Positions 55,282 to 63,810 are shown, counted from the stretch's first letter. The stretch: DNA of 64,000 nucleotides from Myxococcales bacterium (GCA_019634415.1 JAHQVJ010000117.1:1-64000); one strand, 5' to 3'. The notes: generated by a model not told the origin, from the sequence alone. A program made the numbers and translations.

Positions 55282-56319
55282 TCACGACCACGCCGCCTCC
55301 CAGCCCTCCGGCAGCGGAGGCGGATCGGGCATCTCGAAGTCGTCCAGGGCCTGCCACGCGCTCGGGTTGAGGCGCCGCATCCAGCGCTGCGCCACCCGCC
55401 CCGAGGCCGAGCCCCCGCGCGAGGCCCAGGCAAGCCCCAGGCCCACACCCACGCTGTGCAGGCACAGCGGCAGATCCGCCAGCCACCTGCTCCCCACCGC
55501 CACCCACCCCGGCTCCCGCACCAGCGCCTTCGTCGGTAGCGCCTGCTCCGACAGCGCGCTGCGGGTCATGGCCTCGAGCCAGCGGATCTGGACCGGATCC
55601 GGCTCGGTGCGCGCCTGACTGCGCGGCGCGGTGCGTGCGGAGTCGAACCACGGCATGGGCGGCACGTCGTCGGGGTAGTGCTCGGGCTGCAGCACCTGGG
55701 TGTGGTAAGGCTCGCCCACGTGGTCCAGCACGCGCTCCATGGTGGGTCCCGGCGCCCCGACCAGCTCAGACAGCTGCACCTCGAGCAGGCGGTGCCGGTG
55801 GCGGCGCACCTGCAGGCGCTCCAGCTCCACCAGGGCCGCGCACGCCGTGGGGCTCGCCGGCGCCCAGGGCATGCGGGTCAGCGAGCGCACCACGTCGCGG
55901 GGATCCCGCAGCATGCGGATCACCTTGGCCTCGGGGTAGTCCGCGAAGATCCGGCCCAGGTTGCCGCTGTGCCCCGGCGTCTTGTCGCCGTGGCGCACCT
56001 TGCCCCGCTCGGCGGCTTGCTGCCGCATGACCGCGGTGTACAGCCGCTTGCGGTCGACGAACCCGAACGGTCGCGGCAACCCGCGCAGGATGGGTCGCGG
56101 ATCGGTGCGCAGCCAGCGGAAGGAGAAGGAGCGCACGTAGTAGGGCGGGAAGCCGTCCTGGTCGCGCCACGGCGTGTAGCTGCCCCCCCACAGGTAGAAC
56201 GACGCCTCCATGGTGAGGTGGATGCGCGGGTGCGCGCTCAGCATGTTGCGCATCAGCGTGGTGCCGCTGCGGCTGTTGCCCACCACGAAGATGGGCTGTT
56301 GGTCTGCGGGGTCGGTCAT
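55282..56319 (-). CDS. Sulfotransferase-family protein
   Basis: The product has 345 residues. The 5'-phosphosulfate loop is VVGNSRSGTTLMRNML near residue 12. The 3'-phosphate motif is VIRMLRDPRDVVRSL near residue 132. HGDKTPGHSGNL is the usual middle motif. Such enzymes move sulfate from PAPS to a carbohydrate or small molecule. The C-terminal 60 residues look like a helical extension. ATG 56319 has agga upstream; a start at 56343 would add eight residues. Confidence 0.88.
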   Translation of the reverse strand: MTDPADQQPIFVVGNSRSGTTLMRNMLSAHPRIHLTMEASFYLWGGSYTPWRDQDGFPPYYVRSFSFRWLRTDPRPILRGLPRPFGFVDRKRLYTAVMRQQAAERGKVRHGDKTPGHSGNLGRIFADYPEAKVIRMLRDPRDVVRSLTRMPWAPASPTACAALVELERLQVRRHRHRLLEVQLSELVGAPGPTMERVLDHVGEPYHTQVLQPEHYPDDVPPMPWFDSARTAPRSQARTEPDPVQIRWLEAMTRSALSEQALPTKALVREPGWVAVGSRWLADLPLCLHSVGVGLGLAWASRGGSASGRVAQRWMRRLNPSAWQALDDFEMPDPPPLPEGWEAAWS

Positions 56320-56462
56320 CGGGCGTCCTGACCCTAACGACACCGGAGCGTCTCCAGCGGGTCGCCTAGTAGCCGTGTAGCGTCACTGGCGGCAGATGGG
56401 CAGCACGTCTACGCTCACTTGTTCCAGTCCCACTGCAACCCCGGATCGGGCGCGCTCCGCTC

Positions 56463-56497
56463 GATCGCGACAATCAACGGAGTTGATTGTCGCGATC
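56463..56497. terminator. Perfect 16-bp hairpin at the end of the MopE/LamG-like gene
   Basis: Arms 56463-56478 and 56482-56497 are exact reverse complements, with a 3-base loop (gga). The inner half is AT-richer than the surroundings. It overlaps two bases of the stop of the gene at 56496, so it could end that transcript. No T-run follows in either direction. It may also stop transcription from the left. Confidence 0.6.
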
Positions 56498-57626
56498 AGG
56501 GGAACACCGAGATCTCGTCGAAGTGTGTCGACGCATCCCACCAATTGTAGAGGTGGAGCTTGTGCAGCGCCGTGACGTCTTCGCGGAACGGGATGTTGGT
56601 CAGCCGCTCGATCCCGTTGATGTGCACATCGTACTCCTGTTCCGTCCAGTCGAGAACGAGGCCGACATGATACCAGACATCGGCACTGTAGGCAGACGCC
56701 ACGTAAGACTGGACCCCCTCGCCAATGAGCTCGATCTCCCCTGTTGAGTTCAGCAACAGGAACACGGCGTTGTCAACGCCATTCGAGCCCGTCTTCGGCC
56801 CCCCCAACACGACGTAGCCAGCAAAGGACTTGGTGGATGCGGTACGAACCCAAAACGTGACCGCGCTGGGGGTCAGGCCCTCGAAGTCCATCGAGATCCC
56901 GTCGAAGTGACCCGTGCCCCCTCCGTCGAGCAACACCGAACGGCTGGTGCCCGCCGCACCGATACCATCGACCTCGAGGGTGTAGTTCTTCGATTCGACG
57001 GTCCAGCCGGTAAGGTCGCCGTCCTCGAAGTCGTCGAACCACACGCAGGCGTCTGCGGTGGCTACGTCACAGTCGTTGTCGAAGGTGTCGTCGCAGACCT
57101 CGAAGTTACCAGGGAACTCCGCCTCGTTGTCGTCGTTGCAGTCCCGCGTGCAGGGCACCCCATCAGCATCCCTATCGAAGACATCGGGGGTGAGGCTGGA
57201 GCAGTCGTTGTCGATGTCGTCATCGCACAGCTCGAGGGCTCCAGGCGTCCGCGACGGGTCTTCGTCGTCACAATCCACGTCGCAGGTGGCGCCATCACCA
57301 TCGGCGTCGAACCGGTCGGGCGTGGTGGCATCGCAGTCGTTGTCGACTCCGTCGTCGCACACCTCCACGGCACCAGGAAAGGCGCTGGCATCGGTGTCGT
57401 CGCAGTCGACGTCGCAACTCACCGCATCGCCATCCCCGTCGCCCACGTCGGGCGTGGACGGGTTGCAATCGTTGTCGACACCATCGCACAGCACCTCGTC
57501 GGCACCTGGGTGAACTCCAGCGTCATTGTCGTCACAATCGTCGGCCGCAGCAAAACCATCTGCATCGACATCGGGGGGGCCACACGCCACGAAGGCAAGC
57601 CAAACCAGGGAGGAAAACCGGGACAT
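56496..57626 (-). CDS. MopE-repeat lipoprotein with concanavalin-like C-terminal domain
   Basis: The product has 376 residues; VWLAFVAC is a lipobox. Residues 17-190 hold about five compact MopE-type units (DADGDGATCDVDCDDEDPSRT, ELCDDDIDNDCSS). The C-terminal 180 residues form a LamG/concanavalin-like beta-sandwich: CVWFDDFEDGDLTGWT, SVLLDGGGTGHFDGI, VWYHVGLVLDWTEQEYDVHINGI. A carbohydrate-binding surface role is likely. Start ATG 57626. Unlike the 4586 gene there is no haem motif. Confidence 0.78.
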   Translation of the reverse strand: MSRFSSLVWLAFVACGPPDVDADGFAAADDCDDNDAGVHPGADEVLCDGVDNDCNPSTPDVGDGDGDAVSCDVDCDDTDASAFPGAVEVCDDGVDNDCDATTPDRFDADGDGATCDVDCDDEDPSRTPGALELCDDDIDNDCSSLTPDVFDRDADGVPCTRDCNDDNEAEFPGNFEVCDDTFDNDCDVATADACVWFDDFEDGDLTGWTVESKNYTLEVDGIGAAGTSRSVLLDGGGTGHFDGISMDFEGLTPSAVTFWVRTASTKSFAGYVVLGGPKTGSNGVDNAVFLLLNSTGEIELIGEGVQSYVASAYSADVWYHVGLVLDWTEQEYDVHINGIERLTNIPFREDVTALHKLHLYNWWDASTHFDEISVFP

Positions 57627-58016
57627 TCGAACTCCAATTCAACAATGGCCGCAGGTATTCGGGAGCCTGAAGAAGTTCAACTTGTTGGTGCTAAAGCGTG
57701 TGGACACAAGCCACACCTCCCTTCTCGGGAGCCAAGCCTTCGAGAAGGCTATTCCTGCTTCAACGAGGGTAGTTCCACCCGGACGAGCCGTGACTCCTCC
57801 GGGCCAGCGCTTCCCTCTCGACAGGCGTTTACTGCCTCCGGAGGCTTTCCGGCGGCCTATGGGCCCTCACCATCGCAGGGTGTCGACAAGGGCGTGGAGC
57901 TCCACGATGGCGTTGTTCGGTTCCGTGACGTGCCTGGAGTAGCCCACGGGGATCTCGTCGCTGAGCTGTCCGGCTGGGGCCTGCGGCCCCCTGGCGCCGA
58001 TCGCGAGCCGAGCGGC
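57627..58016. other. Intergenic region with hairpins and an in-frame tail of the NADAR gene
   Basis: These 390 bases have lower GC than flanks in the left part. Several small hairpin-like pairs occur (for example ccttctcg / cgagaagg near 57720-57748). No gene is supported. From the NADAR stop at 58017 the frame stays open on the minus strand for 49 more codons down to a TGA at 57867, which is listed as a finding. Confidence 0.4.
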
Positions 58017-58463
58017 CTACTCCTCCTGCGCGGCTCGCAGCTGGTCTCGCACTCGCACCAGCACCTTGCCCAGCAGGTCGCGCCCGCGCGGGAAGTTCGG
58101 CCCCCCGCCCCACCACGGGTCGGGGCAGTTCTCGTGGATGGGGCGATCGCCGGTGGACAGGAGCAGCTCCGCCAGATCGTCGTGCTGGCGGAACTTCGCG
58201 AGGTTGGCCTTCAGCATCACCTCGAACTTCATGCCGTCCCAGCCGCGGCGGAGCTGCACGGCACGGCCCAGCTCCTTGGCACGACGCGGGGTGGGAGCGC
58301 GGCGGATCCGCTCGCGCGGACGCTTGGCGGTGGTCTTCTGGGCCATGAAGTAGTGCTCGGTGGTGGGCCAGCGCTGGCCGTCCAGCTCGAAGGGCGCAGG
58401 CCACCAGTTCGAGAACTCTCCGTAGGGATCACTGGTCGAGTAGAAGAAGACGGGATCGTACAT
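58017..58463 (-). CDS. NADAR-family N-glycosidase-like protein
   Basis: The product has 148 residues. NADAR (YbiA-like) proteins cleave N-glycosidic bonds of reactive riboflavin intermediates or ADP-ribosylated guanine; which applies here is unknown. Matching motifs are PYGEFSNWWPAPFELDG (start 'FSNF/W.p.pf'), WPTTEHYFMAQK, and RPIHENCPDPWWGGG ('l.E.s..D.fWG.G') and GRDLLGKVLVRVRDQL. The start ATG 58463 is chosen because the fold begins there. The LRR gene at 58493 is divergent by 29 bases. Confidence 0.86.
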   Translation of the reverse strand: MYDPVFFYSTSDPYGEFSNWWPAPFELDGQRWPTTEHYFMAQKTTAKRPRERIRRAPTPRRAKELGRAVQLRRGWDGMKFEVMLKANLAKFRQHDDLAELLLSTGDRPIHENCPDPWWGGGPNFPRGRDLLGKVLVRVRDQLRAAQEE

Positions 58464-58492
58464 GGCCGTAATCTGTCGCGGCGGGAGGGAGT

Positions 58493-60199
58493 TTGCATAC
58501 ATCCCTGCTCCAGGTCGCCGCCCGCCTGCGCGAGGCCATCGTCGTGCAAGAGGACACCGACGCCGACTGGCTGGTGTTCGCCGATGCCTTGACCGAGGTG
58601 GGCGACGCACGGGGCGAGCTGATCCGCCTGGAGCGGCGGCTGGCCAGCGGGCTGGAGCGACCAGAAGCAGCCGAGATCCGCAGGCGTGTGCACCATCTCC
58701 GGCAGGAGCTCTCCCTCGGCCCGGTGGATGGGACGTTCGTGAGTCGGTCGGGACTGGGCAACCACGCAGACCTGGTCGAGCGCCACGGTCTCGTCGTGCG
58801 CCGACACCCCGAGCCGAGCGTGGTGGCCGAGGTGTCGAGCCAGCGGGACACATCGCTGTGGGGCACGCTGCAGCTGCAGCTCTGGGACGACCTGCACGAG
58901 CTCGTGCAGGCCATCTCGCAGCTCCCTCCTGGCCAGATCTTCGGGCTGCGCCTCGTGGGGATCCGCCACGGCGACGATCTGGCGACGCTTGCCGAGATCG
59001 AGTCCCTCGGCCAGCTGCGCGCGCTGTCCTTCGCGTCACGCACGGGTGAAGACGGTGTCGGCGAGGACGTGCTGGAGGCGCTGGACCAGGCCCCGTGGCG
59101 GCTGCACACGCTGTCTTTCGACCACGAGGTGCTCCGGGCACCGAGGCGCCTGACGAGCCTGGGCTGTGTGGCCTCTTTGCGACGACTGGCCCTCCCCGAC
59201 TGCCCCTTGGGAGACGACGGGGCCGTGGCCCTCGCCGAGTCACCCCATCTGCAGCACCTCACCCGCTTGGATCTGTCGAACGCGGGGATCGGCCGTGAAG
59301 GTGCCTTGGCCCTGGCCGAGCGTGCCCGGCTCCCCGCTCTGCAGTCCCTCGTGCTCAGAGGGAACCTCATCGACGCCGAGGGCTCGCTGGCGATCCTGGG
59401 CTCTCCTCGGCTGGCCCACGTGCGCCACTTGGACATCGCGGTGCAACGGAAGCCTCCGAACGTGGTCGACGAGCCCTCGGCCGTGCCCCGACCTGGTCCG
59501 TCGGTCCAGCGCGACCAGCTGGTCCTGAGCCACAACCCCTGGGTGAGCCGACAGCTCCCAGCACTTCGTGCCCTACAGGCGCTCAGCGGAGTGCGCGAGC
59601 TGCACCTCGTCCGGTGCCAGCTGATGGACGCGAACTGGGCACTGCTCGTCCGGGACCTGGACTTCAGCCGCCTCGAGCGTCTCTGGATCGGTGGCCCGGG
59701 GCTGAGTGCCTCGGGCCTGGCCTCGATCCTCGAGGCCTGCGCAGACGCCCCGCTGAGGCTCCTGTCGCTGGCCGCCCACCCCATGGCGCCGGAGGGATTC
59801 GCAGCCCTTGCCGAGGCTCGCTGTCTGGCAGGCGTGCGCTCGCTGATCTTGCAACGAACGGGCCTGGGCCCCGAGGGAATGAGGTCGCTGGCAACGAGCC
59901 CCCATGCCGGCGAGATCCGGACCCTCGATCTACGCTGGAATCCGCTGGGGAACGCCGGGCTGGCCGCACTGGCCCACTCCCCCACGCTCCGACCCGAGGT
60001 GCTGCATCTTCAGAGGGTCGATGCCAACGACGCCGGGATGGCGGCGTTGATGCACAGCCCCGTGATGGAGTACGTGCACGAGCTCCTCGCAGAGGGAAAT
60101 CCCTTGCGACGGGCCACCTCGGGTGCGATCCGCCGGTCGCCCTACACAACGGCGCTGCGTGTCCTCACCCCGAGCCACCTGCGCGTTGCACTCGACTGA
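58493..60199 (+). CDS. TIGR02996 + leucine-rich-repeat protein
   Basis: The product has 568 residues. The TIGR02996 motif lies at about 20-50 (DTDADWLVFADALTEVGDARGELIRLERRL). Leucine-rich repeats follow, as in LRRLALPDCPLGDDGAVALAES, LTRLDLSNAGIGREGALALAE and IRTLDLRWNPLGNAGLAALAHS (about 180-560). These proteins are expanded in Myxococcota and Planctomycetota, with no known function. The start is TTG 58493, just after gggaggga. A second, broken copy lies immediately downstream (60220). Its N-terminal block is 60 of 62 bases identical there. Confidence 0.78.
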   Translation: MHTSLLQVAARLREAIVVQEDTDADWLVFADALTEVGDARGELIRLERRLASGLERPEAAEIRRRVHHLRQELSLGPVDGTFVSRSGLGNHADLVERHGLVVRRHPEPSVVAEVSSQRDTSLWGTLQLQLWDDLHELVQAISQLPPGQIFGLRLVGIRHGDDLATLAEIESLGQLRALSFASRTGEDGVGEDVLEALDQAPWRLHTLSFDHEVLRAPRRLTSLGCVASLRRLALPDCPLGDDGAVALAESPHLQHLTRLDLSNAGIGREGALALAERARLPALQSLVLRGNLIDAEGSLAILGSPRLAHVRHLDIAVQRKPPNVVDEPSAVPRPGPSVQRDQLVLSHNPWVSRQLPALRALQALSGVRELHLVRCQLMDANWALLVRDLDFSRLERLWIGGPGLSASGLASILEACADAPLRLLSLAAHPMAPEGFAALAEARCLAGVRSLILQRTGLGPEGMRSLATSPHAGEIRTLDLRWNPLGNAGLAALAHSPTLRPEVLHLQRVDANDAGMAALMHSPVMEYVHELLAEGNPLRRATSGAIRRSPYTTALRVLTPSHLRVALD

Positions 60200-60219
60200 G
60201 GACCGATGGACACGCCCCC

Positions 60220-60405
60220 ATGAGCCGAGTCGTCGCCCGCCTGCGCGAGGCCATCGTCGTGCAAGAGGACGCCGACGCCGACTGGCTGGTCGCCTCGGCG
60301 ACGCATCGTCGGAGGCACTCCGCCACTCCCCGCACCTCGAGGCGTTCAGCCCTGTCTCCCGCACCAGCCTGCGCAGGCTGGTCCTGCTGATCACGCCGTT
60401 CAGGA
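60220..60405 (+). pseudogene. Decayed copy of the TIGR02996/LRR gene
   Basis: Bases 60229-60290 match 58514-58575 with two differences. The reading frame from ATG 60220 gives a TIGR02996 start (ARLREAIVVQEDADADWLV), then leaves the family and stops at 60390. In another frame the sequence reads EALRHSPHLEAFS and SLRRLVLLITPF, like the end of such a protein. It looks like a duplicate with most of the middle deleted and the frame lost. Confidence 0.7.
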
Positions 60406-61098
60406 CCCCGGCAGGTTGGCGGTGCCCTCCAGCACGAACAGCCGATCCACGGCCATCGCTCGATGCCAGCCGCTCTGCCGGAAGGCCGCCGAGTCGAACC
60501 AGCCCTGCTTCACCGAACGATCCGGCCACTCCATGAACCCGAACACGTCGGGCCGGAAGGTGGGATCCGACGAGCCGATCACCTGGAAGTCCCCGTGAAA
60601 GCGCACGTCGCGGCTGGCCAGGTACGGCCCCGCGGCGGCGAAGTAGTCCTGCAGATGGGCGCCGTGGTGGGCGTTGACCCAGCCACCGAACACCTCGTAC
60701 AGCCGATCGTCGCGCAGCTCCACCGTGAGGTCCTCGGCCACCTGCAGGTACACGAGCTGCAGCGCGTCGAGGCGCGCGTCGCGCTGGGGCTTCAGCTTCT
60801 GGAAGCGCTTGTCCTGCTCGAAGCGCTCCTTGGCTGCCAGGCTCGGCCACTCGAAGAACCCCCACGTGGCCGCCGACGGCTGGCCGTGCTCCTGGTGGCT
60901 CACCGCGAAGGTGCCCATGGGCCGCATGCCGTACTCCCGGGCGATGGGCATCACCTTGGCGAAGTACTTCTTCGACAGCGCCTCCTGCTCGCCCGCCGCG
61001 ACGGTGAAGAAGGCCACCTCGTACATCTTGGCGTCGTCGAAGGACAGCTCGGTGCCCCAGGCCGCACCTCCGACCAGGCCAATCGCTGCAACAATCAT
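60400..61098 (-). CDS. Secreted DUF1330/NIPSNAP-like dimeric alpha-beta barrel protein
   Basis: The protein is 232 residues with a short signal (IVAAIGLVGGAAWG). Two ferredoxin-like units are visible: MYEVAFFTVAAGEQEALSKKYF with WGFFEWPSLAAKERFEQD (about 22-105), and YEVFGGWVNAHHGAHLQDYF with FGFMEWPDRSVKQGWFDS (about 125-225). The second fits DUF1330, the first NIPSNAP. The substrate is unknown. ATG 61098 has aggaga upstream. It is divergent from a LysR regulator, with a perfect inverted repeat between the two genes, so it is likely the regulator's target. Confidence 0.7.
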   Translation of the reverse strand: MIVAAIGLVGGAAWGTELSFDDAKMYEVAFFTVAAGEQEALSKKYFAKVMPIAREYGMRPMGTFAVSHQEHGQPSAATWGFFEWPSLAAKERFEQDKRFQKLKPQRDARLDALQLVYLQVAEDLTVELRDDRLYEVFGGWVNAHHGAHLQDYFAAAGPYLASRDVRFHGDFQVIGSSDPTFRPDVFGFMEWPDRSVKQGWFDSAAFRQSGWHRAMAVDRLFVLEGTANLPGS

Positions 61099-61139
61099 GT
61101 CGTTCTCCTGTGCAGCACTCCGTACCTGGCCCGTTTTCG

Positions 61140-61172
61140 CACCACCATGCGCAATAATGGGCCATGGTGGTG
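61140..61172. promoter_or_regulatory. Inverted repeat, probable LysR operator
   Basis: caccaccatg (61140-61149) and catggtggtg (61163-61172) are a perfect 10-bp inverted repeat with a 13-base AT-richer centre. It lies in the 79-base space between the DUF1330-like gene and the LysR gene, just before the latter's start. Size and place fit a LysR-type binding site. Confidence 0.55.
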
Positions 61173-61177
61173 TGCTC

Positions 61178-62068
61178 GTGAACCAGGCCCTCTTCGACGC
61201 CGTGGATCTCAACGACCTGCGGGTGGCCCTGGCGGTGGCCGAGCACGGCACGCTGCGGGCCGCGGCAACCCAGCTCGGAACCAGCCACACCACGGTGTCT
61301 CGCCGGGTGACGTCGCTGGAGGTCCAGCTCGGCGCGCGCCTCTTCGACCGGGTGGCCTCGGGACTACAGCCCACCGAGGCGGGCCGCGCCGTGCTCGATG
61401 TGGCGCGGGTGCTGCGCAACGAGATCCAGGGCCTCGAGCGGGGCGTGCTGGGCCAGGATCTGCGGCTGTCGGGCCGGATCCGCGTGAGTCTGCCGGATCT
61501 GCTGGCGACGCACCTGCTGATGCCGGATCTGGCGCGCTTCGCGGACGAGTACACCGCGATCGACCTGGAGCTGCACCCGTCCTACGCCATCGCAGATCTG
61601 GCCAGGCGCGACGCGGACATCGCGCTGCGGCTGATGCCACACGGGCAGTCGCCCCAGGAGGATCTGGTGGGTCGCCGCCTGTGTGCGGTGCACCAGTGCG
61701 CCTACGCCTCGGCGGACTGGCTGGCTCGGCACCCCGATCCCACGCACTGGGTGGGCTGGGCGCCGGACAACGACTGGATCGACAGCTCTCCCAGGCCGGA
61801 CCTGCCTGCTCGACACGCCCTGGACGGCGCCCTGCTGCAGCTGGCCGCAGCACGGAGCGGGCTCGGGCTGGCCGTGCTCCCCTGCCTGCTCGGCGACCCC
61901 GCTCCGGAGCTGGTCCGGCTGGGACGAGTCGAGCCCTGGCCCCGGTGGGACCTGTGGGTGCTGGTGCACCCGGACCTGCGCAACACCGCGCGCATGGTGG
62001 TGTTTCGACGCTTCCTGTTCGAGGCACTGGCCGGTTACGCACCGCTGCTGACCGGAGCAACTCCGTGA
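61178..62068 (+). CDS. LysR-family transcriptional regulator
   Basis: The protein has 296 residues. The DNA-binding part is NDLRVALAVAEHGTLRAAA, TTVSRRVTSLEVQLGARLFDR (about 10-60). The effector part has IRVSLPDLLATHLLMPDLARF and DADIALRLMP. It is of the single-specificity type that represses or activates a divergent gene, here the DUF1330-like protein. GTG 61178 or 61172 may be the start. Its stop overlaps the next start (GTGA). Confidence 0.88.
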   Translation: MNQALFDAVDLNDLRVALAVAEHGTLRAAATQLGTSHTTVSRRVTSLEVQLGARLFDRVASGLQPTEAGRAVLDVARVLRNEIQGLERGVLGQDLRLSGRIRVSLPDLLATHLLMPDLARFADEYTAIDLELHPSYAIADLARRDADIALRLMPHGQSPQEDLVGRRLCAVHQCAYASADWLARHPDPTHWVGWAPDNDWIDSSPRPDLPARHALDGALLQLAAARSGLGLAVLPCLLGDPAPELVRLGRVEPWPRWDLWVLVHPDLRNTARMVVFRRFLFEALAGYAPLLTGATP

Positions 62069-62532
62069 CCACCCGCGACGACGTGCTGGACATCCTGGAG
62101 CGCGCGCTGACGGAGCGGAAGTTCCACCGCAGACCAGCCGACGGACCGGCGGGGTGCTGGGTTCGTCGTACGGCCATGACCAACCGGGCGCTCATCGCGC
62201 TGGACGTGCCCGACGACGTCGACGACCCTGCCCCCTGGGTGCGCACGCAGCGTCGTCTGTGTGCTCGCTCCGTAGGATTCAAGATCCCCTTCCTCTACCA
62301 CCCCGGAATCCAGGTGGTCACGCTGGGCCCCGCCGCGAAGACCCACCCCGTGGACGCCGTGGACCGGATCGACAACCAGTGGTGCGTGATCCAAGCCATC
62401 CATGTGGTGGATCTACAGTCGGGCCGGTTCGTCTCGGCATCCACCTGGGGGCAGGTGATCAGCGGGCCGGATCAACAAGCCGTCGCCCGCGCGCTGGCGA
62501 CGCTCCTGACCCCACAGCCGCCCGACGGGTAG
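62065..62532 (+). CDS. Hypothetical protein coupled to the LysR gene
   Basis: The product has 155 residues, soluble and alpha/beta (LDILERALTERKFHRR; NRALIALDVPDDVD; YHPGIQVVTLGPA; QWCVIQAIHVVDLQSG; VARALATLL). No family was recognised. GTG 62065 overlaps the regulator stop, so it is co-translated. It may be a small cofactor of the regulator's pathway. Confidence 0.55.
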   Translation: MTTRDDVLDILERALTERKFHRRPADGPAGCWVRRTAMTNRALIALDVPDDVDDPAPWVRTQRRLCARSVGFKIPFLYHPGIQVVTLGPAAKTHPVDAVDRIDNQWCVIQAIHVVDLQSGRFVSASTWGQVISGPDQQAVARALATLLTPQPPDG

Positions 62533-62565
62533 CCCTCGAGGACCCCACGATCGGCGAATCACCTT

Positions 62566-62595
62566 CCTTACAAGCGGAGCTAAGGCTGAGTAAGG
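62566..62595. promoter_or_regulatory. Small inverted repeat after the 155-residue gene
   Basis: ccttac (62566-62571) and gtaagg (62590-62595) are complementary with an 18-base loop, 34 bases after the stop. It is weak; a terminator or operator half-site is possible. Confidence 0.25.
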
Positions 62596-62635
62596 CCGAC
62601 CCCCGACACACGCGTGGTAGCACCCGAGGCTCATC

Positions 62636-62696
62636 GAGACCTGATGGCCATGGGTGTCATGACGTGTTCCCGACTGATCCGTGGCCATCAGGTCTC
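62636..62696. promoter_or_regulatory. Perfect 15-bp inverted repeat before the four-helix protein
   Basis: gagacctgatggcca (62636-62650) and tggccatcaggtctc (62682-62696) are exact reverse complements with a 31-base spacer. The second arm ends 14 bases before ATG 62711. It could be an operator, a structured 5' leader or a short mobile-element end. Confidence 0.55.
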
Positions 62697-62710
62697 TATT
62701 CCGAGGCGTC

Positions 62711-63136
62711 ATGCCGTCTGCTCGCACCGTAGTGCTCGTGCTCTGCGGTCTCTTCTCAGCACAGGGCCTGTCCTGGGTGGTCCTCGGTAGCCTGGAGCCC
62801 ACGGGGTTCTACGACGGGCTGCTGGCGTCGTCGCAGCTGGGAACAGAGGCGCTGTCGCCCGACGCGATCGCCACCATGCGCTTCCTGCTGGTGCCCTTCG
62901 GCGCCACGGATGCCGCCTACTTCGCCCTGGCAGGTCTGCTGGCCTACCACGCCTTCCACGAGCGCTGGGCCTGGCGGGCGGTGGCTGTCTCCTTCGCCTT
63001 GTGGTTCGTGGTAGACACCGCCGGCTGTGCCTGGCTGGGCGCCTGGTTCAACGTGGGCGTGGTGAACCTGCCCTGCCTGGCGTTGTTCGGACCCGCCCTG
63101 TGGGCATGGCACGCCACCCTCGCCTCTCCGACGTAG
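62711..63136 (+). CDS. Small four-helix membrane protein
   Basis: The product is 141 residues. Four membrane helices are likely at about 5-25, 50-72, 83-100 and 110-135, rich in Trp, Leu and Ala (FALWFVVDTAGCAWLGAW). The family is unknown. The start at ATG 62711 has gagg upstream; GTG 62681 would begin inside the inverted repeat. It could be controlled by that repeat. Confidence 0.6.
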   Translation: MPSARTVVLVLCGLFSAQGLSWVVLGSLEPTGFYDGLLASSQLGTEALSPDAIATMRFLLVPFGATDAAYFALAGLLAYHAFHERWAWRAVAVSFALWFVVDTAGCAWLGAWFNVGVVNLPCLALFGPALWAWHATLASPT

Positions 63137-63237
63137 GGCCCCCGCCGCGCCCCACCCCTGGCCGTGCGTTCTTACGTCTCATGGGGATCTGCGTCCGCAA
63201 GTGGTAGAACGGTCCGTCGGGGAACGTGGAGATGCCT

Positions 63238-63804
63238 ATGCGAACCTACCCAACGGGCAACCCGTGGCGCGCGCTGGTCTGGCTGACCCTGGCGGGGTGT
63301 GGCAACGGCCTGACGCCCCTGAACCGCGGAGTCGACCCCGTCGAGGACGACCTCGACAACGTGGGGAGCACCACGTCGTCGACGTCCACCTACCCCTACA
63401 CCAGCACGCCCACCTACGACTCCGTCGACACCGGCACCCCACCCCCCGTCGACACCGGCTTCGGCACGGGCAAGCTCGGCGGCAACGTCGAGGGCACCTG
63501 GATCGCCAAGGGCGCGAGCTTCGGCACGGTGGTGCTGGAGTTCGGCCCCACCTCGAAGGACTGCTACATCAACTTCCTCGGCTCGGGCTACACCTGGGCG
63601 CCGTGCGCCTATGCCACGAAGGGTGCCGACCTGTTCTTTGCCGACTCGATCTGCCCCTCCACGGGGACCTATGCCTACACGGCTCAGACCAAGGCGACGA
63701 TGACGATGTCGCTGATCAGCGACCCCAAGTGCAAGGGCCGCGACGTCGTGCTCGCGAACACCTGGGACTACATCGGGCCCTGGGGATCCTTCTCCTACTA
63801 CTAG
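63238..63804 (+). CDS. Lipoprotein with Thr/Ser/Pro linker
   Basis: The product has 188 residues; WLTLAGC is a lipobox. A Ser/Thr/Pro/Tyr-rich linker (SSTSTYPYTSTPTYDSV) leads to a beta-rich C-terminal domain with four Cys (KDCYIN, APCAYA, DSICPS, DPKCKG). These might form two disulphides. No family was recognised. ATG 63238 has ggag 8 bases upstream. Confidence 0.6.
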   Translation: MRTYPTGNPWRALVWLTLAGCGNGLTPLNRGVDPVEDDLDNVGSTTSSTSTYPYTSTPTYDSVDTGTPPPVDTGFGTGKLGGNVEGTWIAKGASFGTVVLEFGPTSKDCYINFLGSGYTWAPCAYATKGADLFFADSICPSTGTYAYTAQTKATMTMSLISDPKCKGRDVVLANTWDYIGPWGSFSYY

Positions 63805-63810
63805 AGGCCC

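Noticed and set aside
57829-58404. Separate minus-strand gene before the NADAR gene
   Set aside because: Arg/Pro/Ala-rich out-of-frame reading of the NADAR gene.
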